This document shows positions 52,464 to 60,144 of a DNA stretch of 64,000 nucleotides, piece after piece (position 1 is the stretch's first letter; each line of letters opens with the position of its first letter). The notes beneath the pieces are model-generated. The model saw only the letters and a list, made by a program, of their open reading frames with translations. It ran no database searches and was not told the origin of the DNA. Source of the stretch: Dyella tabacisoli. Lineage in GTDB: Bacteria > Pseudomonadota > Gammaproteobacteria > Xanthomonadales > Rhodanobacteraceae. A program made the translations under genes and the position numbers. The DNA is taken from NCBI RefSeq assembly GCF_003350925.1, contig NZ_KZ857176.1, positions 186,001-250,000 of the forward strand, read 5' to 3'.

Positions 52464-53729
52464 TCAGCAAGCGTTACAGAGAACCTGCCGGGCGGCCTCA
52501 CGGGCCAACCGGTCGCGCTCAACTAGGGTCTGCACATCGACCACAGCTTGCGGCGGCAGTTCCGTAAGTACGCTCTCGACGACATCGGCGATAGACAGGA
52601 AGGGCAGGCCGCCGGCAAGAAAGGCTTCTACCGCGACCTCATTAGCGGCGTTGAGGATGGCCGTGGCATCGCCACCGGCGCGCAGCGCCTGAAACGCCAG
52701 GGCGAGACAGCGGAAGGTCAGCAAATCAGGCGGTCCGAATGCCAGCGGCGCGCAAGCGGCCAGATCGAGTGGGGCTACCCCGGCCTCGATGCGGTCTGGC
52801 CAGGCCAGTGCATGGGCAATGGCGGTACGCATATCCGGGTTGCCAAGCTGCGCCAGCACCGAGCCATCGACGTATTCGACCAGCGAATGCACCAGGCTTT
52901 GTGGATGTACCAGTACTTCTATGACATCGACCGGGGCGCCAAACAGATGGTGCGCCTCGATCACCTCCAGCCCCTTGTTCATCAAGGTGGCCGAATCGAC
53001 CGAAATCTTCCGGCCCATGGTCCAATTGGGGTGTTTGCAGGCCTGATCCGGGGTAATGCCGGCCAATTCGGCTCGGGTACGGCCACGAAACGGGCCGCCG
53101 GAGGCGGTGAGAATCAGTCGCCGCACACCGTTGGCCCGCAGGCTGCCGTTATGAGGTCCGCCGTTATGAAGCCGGTTGTTATGAGGCTGGTTGTTATGAG
53201 GCGTGGAGCGGCCGCCGGGCAGGCACTGGAAGATCGCGTTGTGCTCCGAATCCACCGGAATCAGCTCGCCACCTCCTTCGGCCAACGCCTCCAGCAGCAG
53301 GGTGCCCGCCATGACCACCGACTCTTTGTTCGCCAGCAGCAGGCGCTTGCCGGCACGCGCGGCAGCCAAGGTGGAGTCGAGACCGGCCGCGCCGACGATG
53401 GCGGCAACCACGGTGTCGCATAAGGTGCTGGCGGCCGCGGCAGTGATGGCTGCATGACCGCTGGCTATGTCGCAGGCCACGCCGGCGGCCCGCAGGCGCT
53501 GTGCCAGCAGTGGCTCAAGCGCCGGGTCGGCGATCACTGCCAGTTCTGGCCGATGCACGGCGCATAACGCCACGAGTGCGTCGACGTTGCGATGCGCCGT
53601 CAGTACGCTGGCGTGGAAGCGCTGCGGATGGCGCGCGATCACGTCGAGAGTGCTGCCGCCGATGGAGCCGGTAGCGCCGAGAATGGCGACTTTCTGAGGC
53701 ATGCCTGTAGGGATCGAGCCAGTGTTCAT
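52464..53729 (-). CDS. dxr: 1-deoxy-D-xylulose 5-phosphate reductoisomerase
   Basis: The 421-residue enzyme makes 2-C-methylerythritol 4-phosphate in the MEP isoprenoid pathway. The NADPH site [16 protein letters not shown], the active-site [15 protein letters not shown] and [16 protein letters not shown], and the metal-site segment [20 protein letters not shown] are intact. Between the second and third lies an unusual insert of four pentapeptides ([20 protein letters not shown]). The start ATG overlaps the cdsA stop (ATGA), which supports the longer N terminus. Confidence 0.95.
   Translation of the reverse strand: MNTGSIPTGMPQKVAILGATGSIGGSTLDVIARHPQRFHASVLTAHRNVDALVALCAVHRPELAVIADPALEPLLAQRLRAAGVACDIASGHAAITAAAASTLCDTVVAAIVGAAGLDSTLAAARAGKRLLLANKESVVMAGTLLLEALAEGGGELIPVDSEHNAIFQCLPGGRSTPHNNQPHNNRLHNGGPHNGSLRANGVRRLILTASGGPFRGRTRAELAGITPDQACKHPNWTMGRKISVDSATLMNKGLEVIEAHHLFGAPVDVIEVLVHPQSLVHSLVEYVDGSVLAQLGNPDMRTAIAHALAWPDRIEAGVAPLDLAACAPLAFGPPDLLTFRCLALAFQALRAGGDATAILNAANEVAVEAFLAGGLPFLSIADVVESVLTELPPQAVVDVQTLVERDRLAREAARQVLCNAC
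53141..53200 (-). repeat. Four in-frame 15-bp tandem repeats in dxr
   Basis: Four consecutive 15-bp units (53141-53155, 53156-53170, 53171-53185, 53186-53200) share GTTATGAG or GTTATGAA at the same phase. Translated on the minus strand they give the pentapeptides [15 protein letters not shown] and PHNGS. The reading frame stays open, and the flanking catalytic motifs are intact. Confidence 0.92.
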
Positions 53730-54541
53730 AAACCGAGCAGCAGCTTGCCGGCGGCGAAGATGGGCAGGGCGGCAAATACGCTATCCATCCGATCGAGCAG
53801 GCCGCCATGACCGGGGAACAGGTTGCCGGAATCTTTTACGGCGGCATGGCGTTTCATCAGGCTCTCCAGCAGATCGCCCACGACCGAAGCGATGACGGTG
53901 ACCACTGACAGCAATACGAGGCCGAACAACGGCCCGCCGCGCACGCCCAGTAACCAGCCGCCGATGACTGCCACCAAGGCACCGGCCACGAAGGCGCCGT
54001 AGACGCCGGCCCAGGTTTTGCCGGGGCTGATGGTGGGCGCCAGTTTGCGCCGGCCGAAAAAGCGCCCGCTGAAATAGGCGCCGATATCGGCCGCGCAAAT
54101 AATCAGCATGGCCAGAAAGGTCCACCAGTGGCCTTGTGCACCACCGTGCAGGGCCAGTGCTGCGATCCAGGCAGGGAAGACGACGAAGGCACCGGCAAGC
54201 AGTTTGAGCTGTAGATTTTCACGGGTGGGGGCGGCGCCAAAGGCGAAGTGCCGCAACCACAGGCATACCAGCAGCCACCAAGCCACGCCGATGGCCAGCA
54301 TAAGAGGGCTTAACGCGGTGTTTTGCAGCCGCCAGGTCAGCCCGAAGAGCACGGTGGCCAAGGCCAGCAGGGCAACGCGTGCAGCCGTCTGCTGCAGGCC
54401 GGACAGGCGTGTCCATTCCCATACAGCGACCAGGAAGATAGCGGCGACAATCGGCGCAAAGACCCAGGTGGGCGGCCACAGGATCAGCAAGATCGCGAGC
54501 GGGGCGAGCGTTAGGGCGGTGAGGGTGCGCTGAAGCAGCAT
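53726..54541 (-). CDS. cdsA: Phosphatidate cytidylyltransferase
   Basis: The 271-residue membrane enzyme makes CDP-diacylglycerol from phosphatidate and CTP. Several hydrophobic segments and the C-terminal CdsA signature [20 protein letters not shown] followed by [13 protein letters not shown] are present. It lies between uppS (8 bp upstream) and dxr (ATGA overlap), as in other gammaproteobacteria. Confidence 0.95.
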   Translation of the reverse strand: MLLQRTLTALTLAPLAILLILWPPTWVFAPIVAAIFLVAVWEWTRLSGLQQTAARVALLALATVLFGLTWRLQNTALSPLMLAIGVAWWLLVCLWLRHFAFGAAPTRENLQLKLLAGAFVVFPAWIAALALHGGAQGHWWTFLAMLIICAADIGAYFSGRFFGRRKLAPTISPGKTWAGVYGAFVAGALVAVIGGWLLGVRGGPLFGLVLLSVVTVIASVVGDLLESLMKRHAAVKDSGNLFPGHGGLLDRMDSVFAALPIFAAGKLLLGL

Positions 54542-54549
54542 GCGATTCC

Positions 54550-55293
54550 TTAAGTCAGCCCGGGGCGAGCGGCCTGTTCACTGACGCGCCCGTAGCGGCG
54601 TTCGCGGCGGGCGTAATCTTCAATAGCGAGTTGCAGGCTGGCCTGGTCAAAGTCCGGCCACAAGGTTTCGGTGAAATACAGTTCGGCGTAGGCGAGCTGC
54701 CACAGCAGAAAATTACTGACGCGGCATTCGCCGCCGGTGCGGATGAACAAGTCTAGCGGCGGCAGTTCGGCCAGGCACATGCCGTGGTCTAGTTGCTGCT
54801 CATTGATGTCCTCTACGCGCAATTGACCAAGGACGACCGCCTCGGCGGCTTTACGCGCGGCTTGCACGATATCCCAGCGGCCGCCGTAGTTCACCGCGAT
54901 GTTGAGATGCAGCTTGTCGTTGCCGACGGTACGCGTCATCGCGGCGACCATGCGCTTGTGCAATGGCGTATCGAACGCGCCGAGATCGCCGACAAAGCGC
55001 AGGCGCGCGCCCTGGTCATGTAGCTCATCGACTTCTTTGTCCAGCGCGTGCATGAACAACGTCATCAAGGCGCCGACTTCATCCTGCGGTCGCTGCCAGT
55101 TTTCGCTGGAGAAGGCGAACAAGGTCAGCGTCTCTACGCCTTGGCGCAGACAGCCTTCGACCACCTCGCGCACGGCTTTACGGCCGGCATTATGGCCAAA
55201 GCTGCGTGGCCGATGACGGGCTTTGGCCCAGCGGCCATTGCCGTCCATCACGATGGCAATATGGCGAGGCGGCGTGGAAGGTTGAGGGGACAT
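54550..55293 (-). CDS. uppS: Undecaprenyl diphosphate synthase
   Basis: The 247-residue cis-prenyltransferase makes the C55 lipid carrier for peptidoglycan and O-antigen. The active-site motif IVMDGNGRWAKARHRPRSFG (catalytic aspartate in MDGNG) and the C-terminal LFIRTGGECRVSNFLLWQLA are present. Upstream of its ATG lies a 10-bp hairpin separating it from frr. Confidence 0.96.
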   Translation of the reverse strand: MSPQPSTPPRHIAIVMDGNGRWAKARHRPRSFGHNAGRKAVREVVEGCLRQGVETLTLFAFSSENWQRPQDEVGALMTLFMHALDKEVDELHDQGARLRFVGDLGAFDTPLHKRMVAAMTRTVGNDKLHLNIAVNYGGRWDIVQAARKAAEAVVLGQLRVEDINEQQLDHGMCLAELPPLDLFIRTGGECRVSNFLLWQLAYAELYFTETLWPDFDQASLQLAIEDYARRERRYGRVSEQAARPGLT

Positions 55294-55340
55294 GGATTTG
55301 ACCGTATGTGGGTCGAGGCAAGATAGGCCCCTCTCTTCAG

Positions 55341-55363
55341 CTCGCTCCCCGGAGGGGAGCGAG
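55341..55363 (-). promoter_or_regulatory. Strong hairpin between frr and uppS
   Basis: CTCGCTCCCC at 55341-55350 pairs perfectly with GGGGAGCGAG at 55354-55363 around a GGA loop (TCC on the minus strand). No T run follows on the minus strand. It may partly uncouple uppS from the upstream translation-factor genes, or stabilise the frr 3' end. Confidence 0.55.
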
Positions 55364-55401
55364 GGTAGCGGTTAAATAGCTGCCGCTTGAACAAGCGCCG
55401 T

Positions 55402-55959
55402 TTAAACGGCCATCAACTCGTCTTCCTTCGCCTTGACGACGGAGTCCACTTCTTTGACGAAGCGGTCGGTGAGTTTCTGGACGTCGTCGTCGGCGCGGCG
55501 CTCTTCGTCTTCGGTAATCAGCTTTTCCTTGAGCAAGTCTTTGACCTGCTGCAGGGCGTCGCGGCGCACGTTACGAATGGCGATCTTGGCTTCTTCGCCT
55601 TCGTGGGACACGTGCTTGGCCAGCTCTCTGCGGCGCTCTTCGGTGAGCGGCGGCATATTCAGGCGAATCACGAGGCCGGCGGTGTTCGGCGTGATGCCGA
55701 TGTCGGAGGCCATCAAGGCTTTTTCGATCGGCCCGACCATGCTCTTTTCAAAGGGCGTGATGATGATCGAGCGCGAGTCGCCAAGATTGACCGAGGCCAC
55801 TTGGTTCAAGGGCATATCCGAACCGTAGTAAGGCACCTTGATACCGTCCAGCAACGCCGTGCTGGCACGGCCGGTGCGCAGGCGAGTCAGAACGTGCTTT
55901 AGCGAGTCGATACTCTTACCCATGCGGGTCTGGGCATCGTTCTTGATGTCGTTGAGCAT
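55402..55959 (-). CDS. frr: Ribosome recycling factor
   Basis: The 185-residue factor splits post-termination ribosomes together with EF-G. Conserved blocks are KSIDSLKHVLTRLRTGRAST, RLNMPPLTEERRRELAKHVS and RNVRRDALQQVKDLLKEKLI. Length is exact for the family. The frame extends upstream to 56211, but the ATG at 55959 is the family start. The 143-bp gap to pyrH contains a heptamer repeat. Confidence 0.97.
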   Translation of the reverse strand: MLNDIKNDAQTRMGKSIDSLKHVLTRLRTGRASTALLDGIKVPYYGSDMPLNQVASVNLGDSRSIIITPFEKSMVGPIEKALMASDIGITPNTAGLVIRLNMPPLTEERRRELAKHVSHEGEEAKIAIRNVRRDALQQVKDLLKEKLITEDEERRADDDVQKLTDRFVKEVDSVVKAKEDELMAV

Positions 55960-56079
55960 GAATGTCACTCGATAAACGTGCGAGCCGGTGAGTATAGCAG
56001 GGGGTGGCAGCGCGGGCAGGGCTCGGCGGTGTGAAGTGACGGGGATTGCCAGTCGCCAAACCGGCAGCGGGGCAGCAAT

Positions 56080-56100
56080 GTTCCCCGTTCCCCGTTCTCC
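56080..56100. repeat. GTTCCCC heptamer array next to the pyrH stop
   Basis: Two perfect copies of GTTCCCC and one variant (GTTCTCC) lie at 56080-56100, ending 2 bases from the pyrH stop codon (56103-56105). It is the same unit and the same orientation relative to the gene as the array behind dnaE. Confidence 0.88.
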
Positions 56101-56102
56101 GA

Positions 56103-56825
56103 TTAGTGCGCGTCGACCACGGTGCCGACCGCTTCGCCGTGCATGATGCGCATCAGGTTGCCCGGCACCGTCATGTCGTAGATGCGCATGAGCATGCCGT
56201 GGTCGCGGCATAGCGCGATGGCCGCGGTATCCATCACCGCCAGCTTGCGCTCGATCACCTGATCGTAGGTGAGGCGTTCGTAGCGGGTGGCATCGCTGTG
56301 ATGGGCCGGGTCGGCGGTATATACGCCGTCGACCTTGGTCGCTTTCAACAGCAAGTCGGCGCCTAGCTCGACGGCGCGCAGGGCGGCGGCGGAATCGGTG
56401 GTGAAGAACGGATTGCCGGTGCCCGCGGCAAACAGCGCGATGCGGCCTTTTTCGATATGACGGATCGCGCGGCGGCGAATGTAGTCTTCGGCCACATCAT
56501 GGATCTGGATGGCGCTCATCACGCGGGCGAAGCCGCCGCGTTTCTCGATCGCGTCTTGCATGGCCAATGCATTCATGACCGTGGCCAGCATGCCCATATG
56601 GTCGCCGGTAACGCGATCCATGCCTGCTGCGGCAAGGCCGGCGCCGCGGAAAATATTGCCGCCGCCGATAACGACGCCGATCTGCACGCCGGCATTTTGT
56701 ACTTCGATGATTTCGTCGGCGAGGCGGCCGATCACCTTCGGGTCGATGCCGTAGTCGGCCTCGCCCATCAGGGCTTCACCGGAGAGCTTGAGCAGGATAC
56801 GGCGATACAAGGGCTGGTTGCTCAT
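56103..56825 (-). CDS. pyrH: Uridylate kinase
   Basis: The 240-residue UMP kinase begins [20 protein letters not shown]. It contains the [12 protein letters not shown] nucleotide-binding loop and [20 protein letters not shown]. It is a hexameric allosteric enzyme for UDP synthesis. The ATG at 56825 matches the family; the frame opens at 56933. A possible -10 element, TACAAT on the minus strand, lies at 56860-56865. Confidence 0.96.
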   Translation of the reverse strand: MSNQPLYRRILLKLSGEALMGEADYGIDPKVIGRLADEIIEVQNAGVQIGVVIGGGNIFRGAGLAAAGMDRVTGDHMGMLATVMNALAMQDAIEKRGGFARVMSAIQIHDVAEDYIRRRAIRHIEKGRIALFAAGTGNPFFTTDSAAALRAVELGADLLLKATKVDGVYTADPAHHSDATRYERLTYDQVIERKLAVMDTAAIALCRDHGMLMRIYDMTVPGNLMRIMHGEAVGTVVDAH

Positions 56826-57020
56826 TGGGGCTCCGGATTGTGTGGGGCAAAACAGGCGCATTGTAGCGACTGTCATGGATTGCGGGGAGTTTCGATTTGA
56901 TGACGTACAGGTGTCAGACGGGTGGCACGACACTTTAAGCTCCCGCCGGCGGCTTGCACGGCAGCGTCGCGATACCGGGCATCGGCATCACGGTGCTTAC
57001 TTTTAGGGGGGGGGGCATGA

Positions 57021-57050
57021 AAAAAGCCGCGGCTCGCGCCGCGGCTTTTT
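57021..57050. terminator. Intrinsic terminator behind tsf
   Basis: A 13-bp perfect stem (57021-57033 with 57038-57050) around a TCGC loop has an A run on one side and a T run on the other, so it can act on both strands. It separates rpsB-tsf from pyrH-frr, which must then have their own promoter. A run of ten G residues lies just before it at 57006-57015. Confidence 0.93.
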
Positions 57051-57071
57051 AATCGAACCTGCACGGCTGGC

Positions 57072-57953
57072 TTAAGCCAGGCCGGCCTGTTTCATAACTT
57101 CTGCAGCAAAATCTTCTTCGACTTTCTCGACGCCTTCGCCGACGGCCAGACGGGCCACCGACAACACATCCGCGCCTTCTTTCTTCAGCGCTTCAGCCAC
57201 GGTGACATTGGTGTCAAGCACGTAGGGCTGGCCGAGCAGGGTCACTTCGGAAACGATCTTGTTGATCTTGCCGGCGATGATTTTCTCGAGGATTTCGGCC
57301 GGCTTGGCCTTGTCCTTGTCGGTCATCTGGCTCAGCGCGATCTCTTTCTCTTTCGCCAGGAACTCGGCCGGGACGTCCTCGGCACGGACGTGAGCCGGGT
57401 TCATCGCGGCCACGTGCATGGCAATACCCTTGGCCAGCTCTTCCGAGCCGCCCTTGAGCGCAACCAGCACGCCAATGCGGCCGCCGTGGATGTAGCTGCC
57501 GATGGTGCCGGTGTTCTCGACGCGAGCCATGCGGCGCACTTCGATCTTTTCGCCGATGGTGGCGATCAGGGCCTTGGCGGCATCTTCCACGGTGCCGCCG
57601 GTGGTGTAGGCGGCGGCTTTCAGTGCGCTGACGTCGGCTGCGCCGGAGTTCAGTGCGACTACGGCGACATTGTCACTATAGGTCAGGAAGTTGGAATCCT
57701 TGGCGACGAAGTCGGTCTCGCAGTTCACTTCGACCAGCACGGCCTTGCCGGCGCTCTGGGCGGTGACGATGCGGCCTTCGGCGGCGACGCGGTCAGCCTT
57801 CTTGTCTGCCTTGGCCAGGCCCGACTTGCGCAGCCATTCCATGGCGATTTCGATATCGCCATTGTTCTCGACCAGCGCTTTCTTGCATTCCATCATGCCG
57901 GCGCCGGACCGCTCGCGCAGTTCCTTGACCAGTTGTGCGGAAATAGTGCTCAT
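57072..57953 (-). CDS. tsf: Translation elongation factor Ts
   Basis: The 293-residue nucleotide-exchange factor for EF-Tu begins with the UBA-like domain [20 protein letters not shown], then [20 protein letters not shown]. The core [10 protein letters not shown] segment follows. Length is within the family range. It is 62 bp behind rpsB and ended by a strong terminator. Confidence 0.97.
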   Translation of the reverse strand: MSTISAQLVKELRERSGAGMMECKKALVENNGDIEIAMEWLRKSGLAKADKKADRVAAEGRIVTAQSAGKAVLVEVNCETDFVAKDSNFLTYSDNVAVVALNSGAADVSALKAAAYTTGGTVEDAAKALIATIGEKIEVRRMARVENTGTIGSYIHGGRIGVLVALKGGSEELAKGIAMHVAAMNPAHVRAEDVPAEFLAKEKEIALSQMTDKDKAKPAEILEKIIAGKINKIVSEVTLLGQPYVLDTNVTVAEALKKEGADVLSVARLAVGEGVEKVEEDFAAEVMKQAGLA

Positions 57954-58015
57954 TCAGTATTCCTCGGAGGCTTTGTGTGCCGTGGCGGGGTTGCCGCCAC
58001 GGCAGCGGGAAAGGC

Positions 58016-58906
58016 TTACTCGGCGTCCGACGACGGTGCGTCGCCCGGACGGCCACCGCGACCACGACCGCCGCCAGGGCCGTCACGGCGCGGGGCGCCA
58101 GCGCCCTTCTTGGCCGGCGGTGGTCCACGGCGCGGAGCGGGCTTGCGCTCGTCCTTGGCGACCGGGTTGCCTTCCTCGTCCAGTTCGACGAATTCGTTGG
58201 CGTCGCCCTGGGCTGCGGCCGGTGCGGCAGCCTTGCCTTCCAGGATCGAGTCGGCAGCGGCGCGGGCGTATAGCTGGATCGCGCGGATAGCGTCGTCATT
58301 GCCCGGGATGGCGTAATCGACCAGTTCCGGGTTGTAGTTGGTGTCGACGACGGCAATCACCGGGATGCCGAGCTTCTTGGCTTCCTGCACGGCGATGTCT
58401 TCGTGGCCGATATCGATCACGAACAGCGCGTCTGGCAGGCGATTCATGTCCTTGATGCCGCCGAGCGAGTTGTGCAGCTTCTCGCGCTCGCGGCGACGGG
58501 CCAGCACTTCGTGCTTGACCAGCTTGTCGAAGCTGCCGTCGGTTTCAGCGGCTTCCAGCTCTTTCAGGCGGGCAACCGACTGTTTGACGGTGCGGAAGTT
58601 GGTCAGCATGCCGCCGAGCCAGCGCGAGGTGACGAAAGGCATGCCGGCGCGTGCGGCTTCCTCGGCCAACGGCTCACGGGCGGAGCGCTTGGTGCCGACG
58701 AACAGCACGGTGCCGCGCTTCTGCGCCAGGCCCGACAGGAAATTCATCGCGTCGGTGAACAGCGGCAGGGTTTTTTCGAGATTGATGATGTGGATCTTGC
58801 CGCGCGCACCGAAGATATACGGGGCCATTTTCGGGTTCCAGTAACGGGTCTGGTGACCGAAATGCACGCCGGCTTCAAGCATTTGGCGCATGGTGACTTG
58901 AGTCAT
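58016..58906 (-). CDS. rpsB: 30S ribosomal protein S2 with long basic C-terminal tail
   Basis: The 296-residue S2 starts [20 protein letters not shown] and contains the conserved [20 protein letters not shown] and [21 protein letters not shown]. coli S2 has 241 residues. Here about 45 more follow, beginning with acidic [10 protein letters not shown] and ending in an arginine-glycine-proline-rich stretch ([17 protein letters not shown]). The ATG at 58906 has a GCAGGAG site; the open frame extends further up without family likeness. Confidence 0.96.
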   Translation of the reverse strand: MTQVTMRQMLEAGVHFGHQTRYWNPKMAPYIFGARGKIHIINLEKTLPLFTDAMNFLSGLAQKRGTVLFVGTKRSAREPLAEEAARAGMPFVTSRWLGGMLTNFRTVKQSVARLKELEAAETDGSFDKLVKHEVLARRREREKLHNSLGGIKDMNRLPDALFVIDIGHEDIAVQEAKKLGIPVIAVVDTNYNPELVDYAIPGNDDAIRAIQLYARAAADSILEGKAAAPAAAQGDANEFVELDEEGNPVAKDERKPAPRRGPPPAKKGAGAPRRDGPGGGRGRGGRPGDAPSSDAE

Positions 58907-59261
58907 GGTGTTGCTCCTGCGGTGGATCTTTTTACAGATCCGGGGGTTGGGACCTCCACGTATCCCCGGTTTCGACCGCGGCTGCCCGGTTAAGTGGTGG
59001 GCAGGTCGCGGCACCCCGAAGACGGTGCCGATACGTGTGTGGCGTTGAGTGCCTTGGTTTGTTTCATAAACAAGGACTTAGGCGATCATGCCGCAGCGCG
59101 GTTACAATCGCCGTTCGCTTTGCATGACCCTTTGGAGACTACGAAAACAGCTCTCAAGGGTCAGCAAAACTCCGAAATTGTAGCCGGTATACCGGTATAG
59201 CGGCAAGTTGCCGGGGTCAGGTCAGGATTCCCGGCACACACGCCGCCACTGAGCGGAATTT
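58907..59261. promoter_or_regulatory. Divergent rpsB-map intergenic region
   Basis: This 355-bp gap between divergent rpsB and map holds no gene. It contains a 6-bp hairpin GGATCT/AGATCC (58924-58929 with 58936-58941) in the rpsB leader just upstream of its ribosome-binding site, and a purine/pyrimidine-biased segment near 58940-58960. It also has a TTGTTT/AAACAA inverted repeat at about 59058-59072, a TACAAT at 59103-59108 on the plus strand, and an 8-bp repeat TGACCCTT/AAGGGTCA spanning about 59125-59163. An S2-responsive leader is plausible, since rpsB is autoregulated in other gammaproteobacteria. Confidence 0.5.
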
Positions 59262-60026
59262 ATGGCAGTTACTCTGAAATCCCCCGAAGACATCGAAGGT
59301 ATGCGCGCCGCCGGCCGGTTGGCCGCCGAAGTGCTTGCCATGTTGAAAGATCATGTGAAGCCTGGCGTGACCACCGAAGAGCTGGACCGCCTCGCCTATG
59401 AGCACATCGTCAACGTGCAAAAGGCGATTCCGGCCAACGTGGGCTACAACGGCTTTCCCAAGACCTTGTGCACCTCGGTCAACCATGTGATTTGCCATGG
59501 CATCCCCAGCCCGGGCAAGGTGCTCAAGGACGGCGACATCATCAATCTCGACGTCACCGTCATTAAAGACGGTTGGCATGGCGATACCAGTCGCATGTAT
59601 TTCGTCGGTACGCCGTCGGTGCTGGCCAAGCGCCTGGTCGAGACCACCTACGAGGCCATGATGCATGGCATCGGGGCGGTGCGCCCTGGCGCCACGCTGG
59701 GCGATATTGGTGCGGCGATCCAGAAGCACGCCGAGGCGGCTGGCTTCACGGTGGTGCGCGAGTATTGCGGCCATGGCATCGGCAAGGTCTATCACGATGA
59801 GCCGCAGGTTCTGCACTACGGCAAATCCGGCACCGGCCTCGAATTGAAGAAGGGCATGACCTTTACGGTGGAGCCGATGGTCAACGCAGGCAAGCCGCAA
59901 ACCAAGCAGTTGCCCGACGGCTGGACCGTGGTTACCAAAGATCACTCGTTGTCGGCGCAATGGGAGCACACCATTGCCGTTACTGACGACGGTTTCGAGA
60001 TTCTCACGCCCTGGCCGGATGCCTGA
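59262..60026 (+). CDS. map: Type I methionine aminopeptidase
   Basis: The 254-residue metalloprotease removes N-terminal methionine. It starts MAVTLKSPEDIEGMRAAGRL. The dinuclear metal ligands lie in NLDVTVIKDGWHGDTSRMYF, the histidine of CGHGIGKVYHDEP, the glutamate of FTVEPMVN, and the final glutamate of SAQWEHTIAV. Order rpsB divergent to map-glnD is usual for proteobacteria. Confidence 0.97.
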   Translation: MAVTLKSPEDIEGMRAAGRLAAEVLAMLKDHVKPGVTTEELDRLAYEHIVNVQKAIPANVGYNGFPKTLCTSVNHVICHGIPSPGKVLKDGDIINLDVTVIKDGWHGDTSRMYFVGTPSVLAKRLVETTYEAMMHGIGAVRPGATLGDIGAAIQKHAEAAGFTVVREYCGHGIGKVYHDEPQVLHYGKSGTGLELKKGMTFTVEPMVNAGKPQTKQLPDGWTVVTKDHSLSAQWEHTIAVTDDGFEILTPWPDA

Positions 60027-60100
60027 GTCCCCCCGCTGTTTGCCAGCGCGAGCGAAAGAGGAGTGACGCTTTGTCGCCAGCGTCCTCTTCTGATCTCCCT

Positions 60101-60130
60101 TTGAGTCCAAGGGGATTGAGCCCAAGGGGA
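60101..60130 (+). repeat. 15-bp tandem duplication upstream of glnD
   Basis: Bases 60101-60115 and 60116-60130 match at 14 of 15 positions. Each copy contains an AAGGGGA purine stretch resembling a ribosome-binding site, the second ending 14 bases before the glnD ATG. It could affect glnD translation initiation, though this is inference. Confidence 0.85.
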
Positions 60131-60144
60131 GTTGACTGCAAACC

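Noticed and set aside
52548-53423. 291-codon plus-strand frame inside dxr
   Set aside because: It is antisense to dxr; the repeated part merely reflects the 15-bp repeat.
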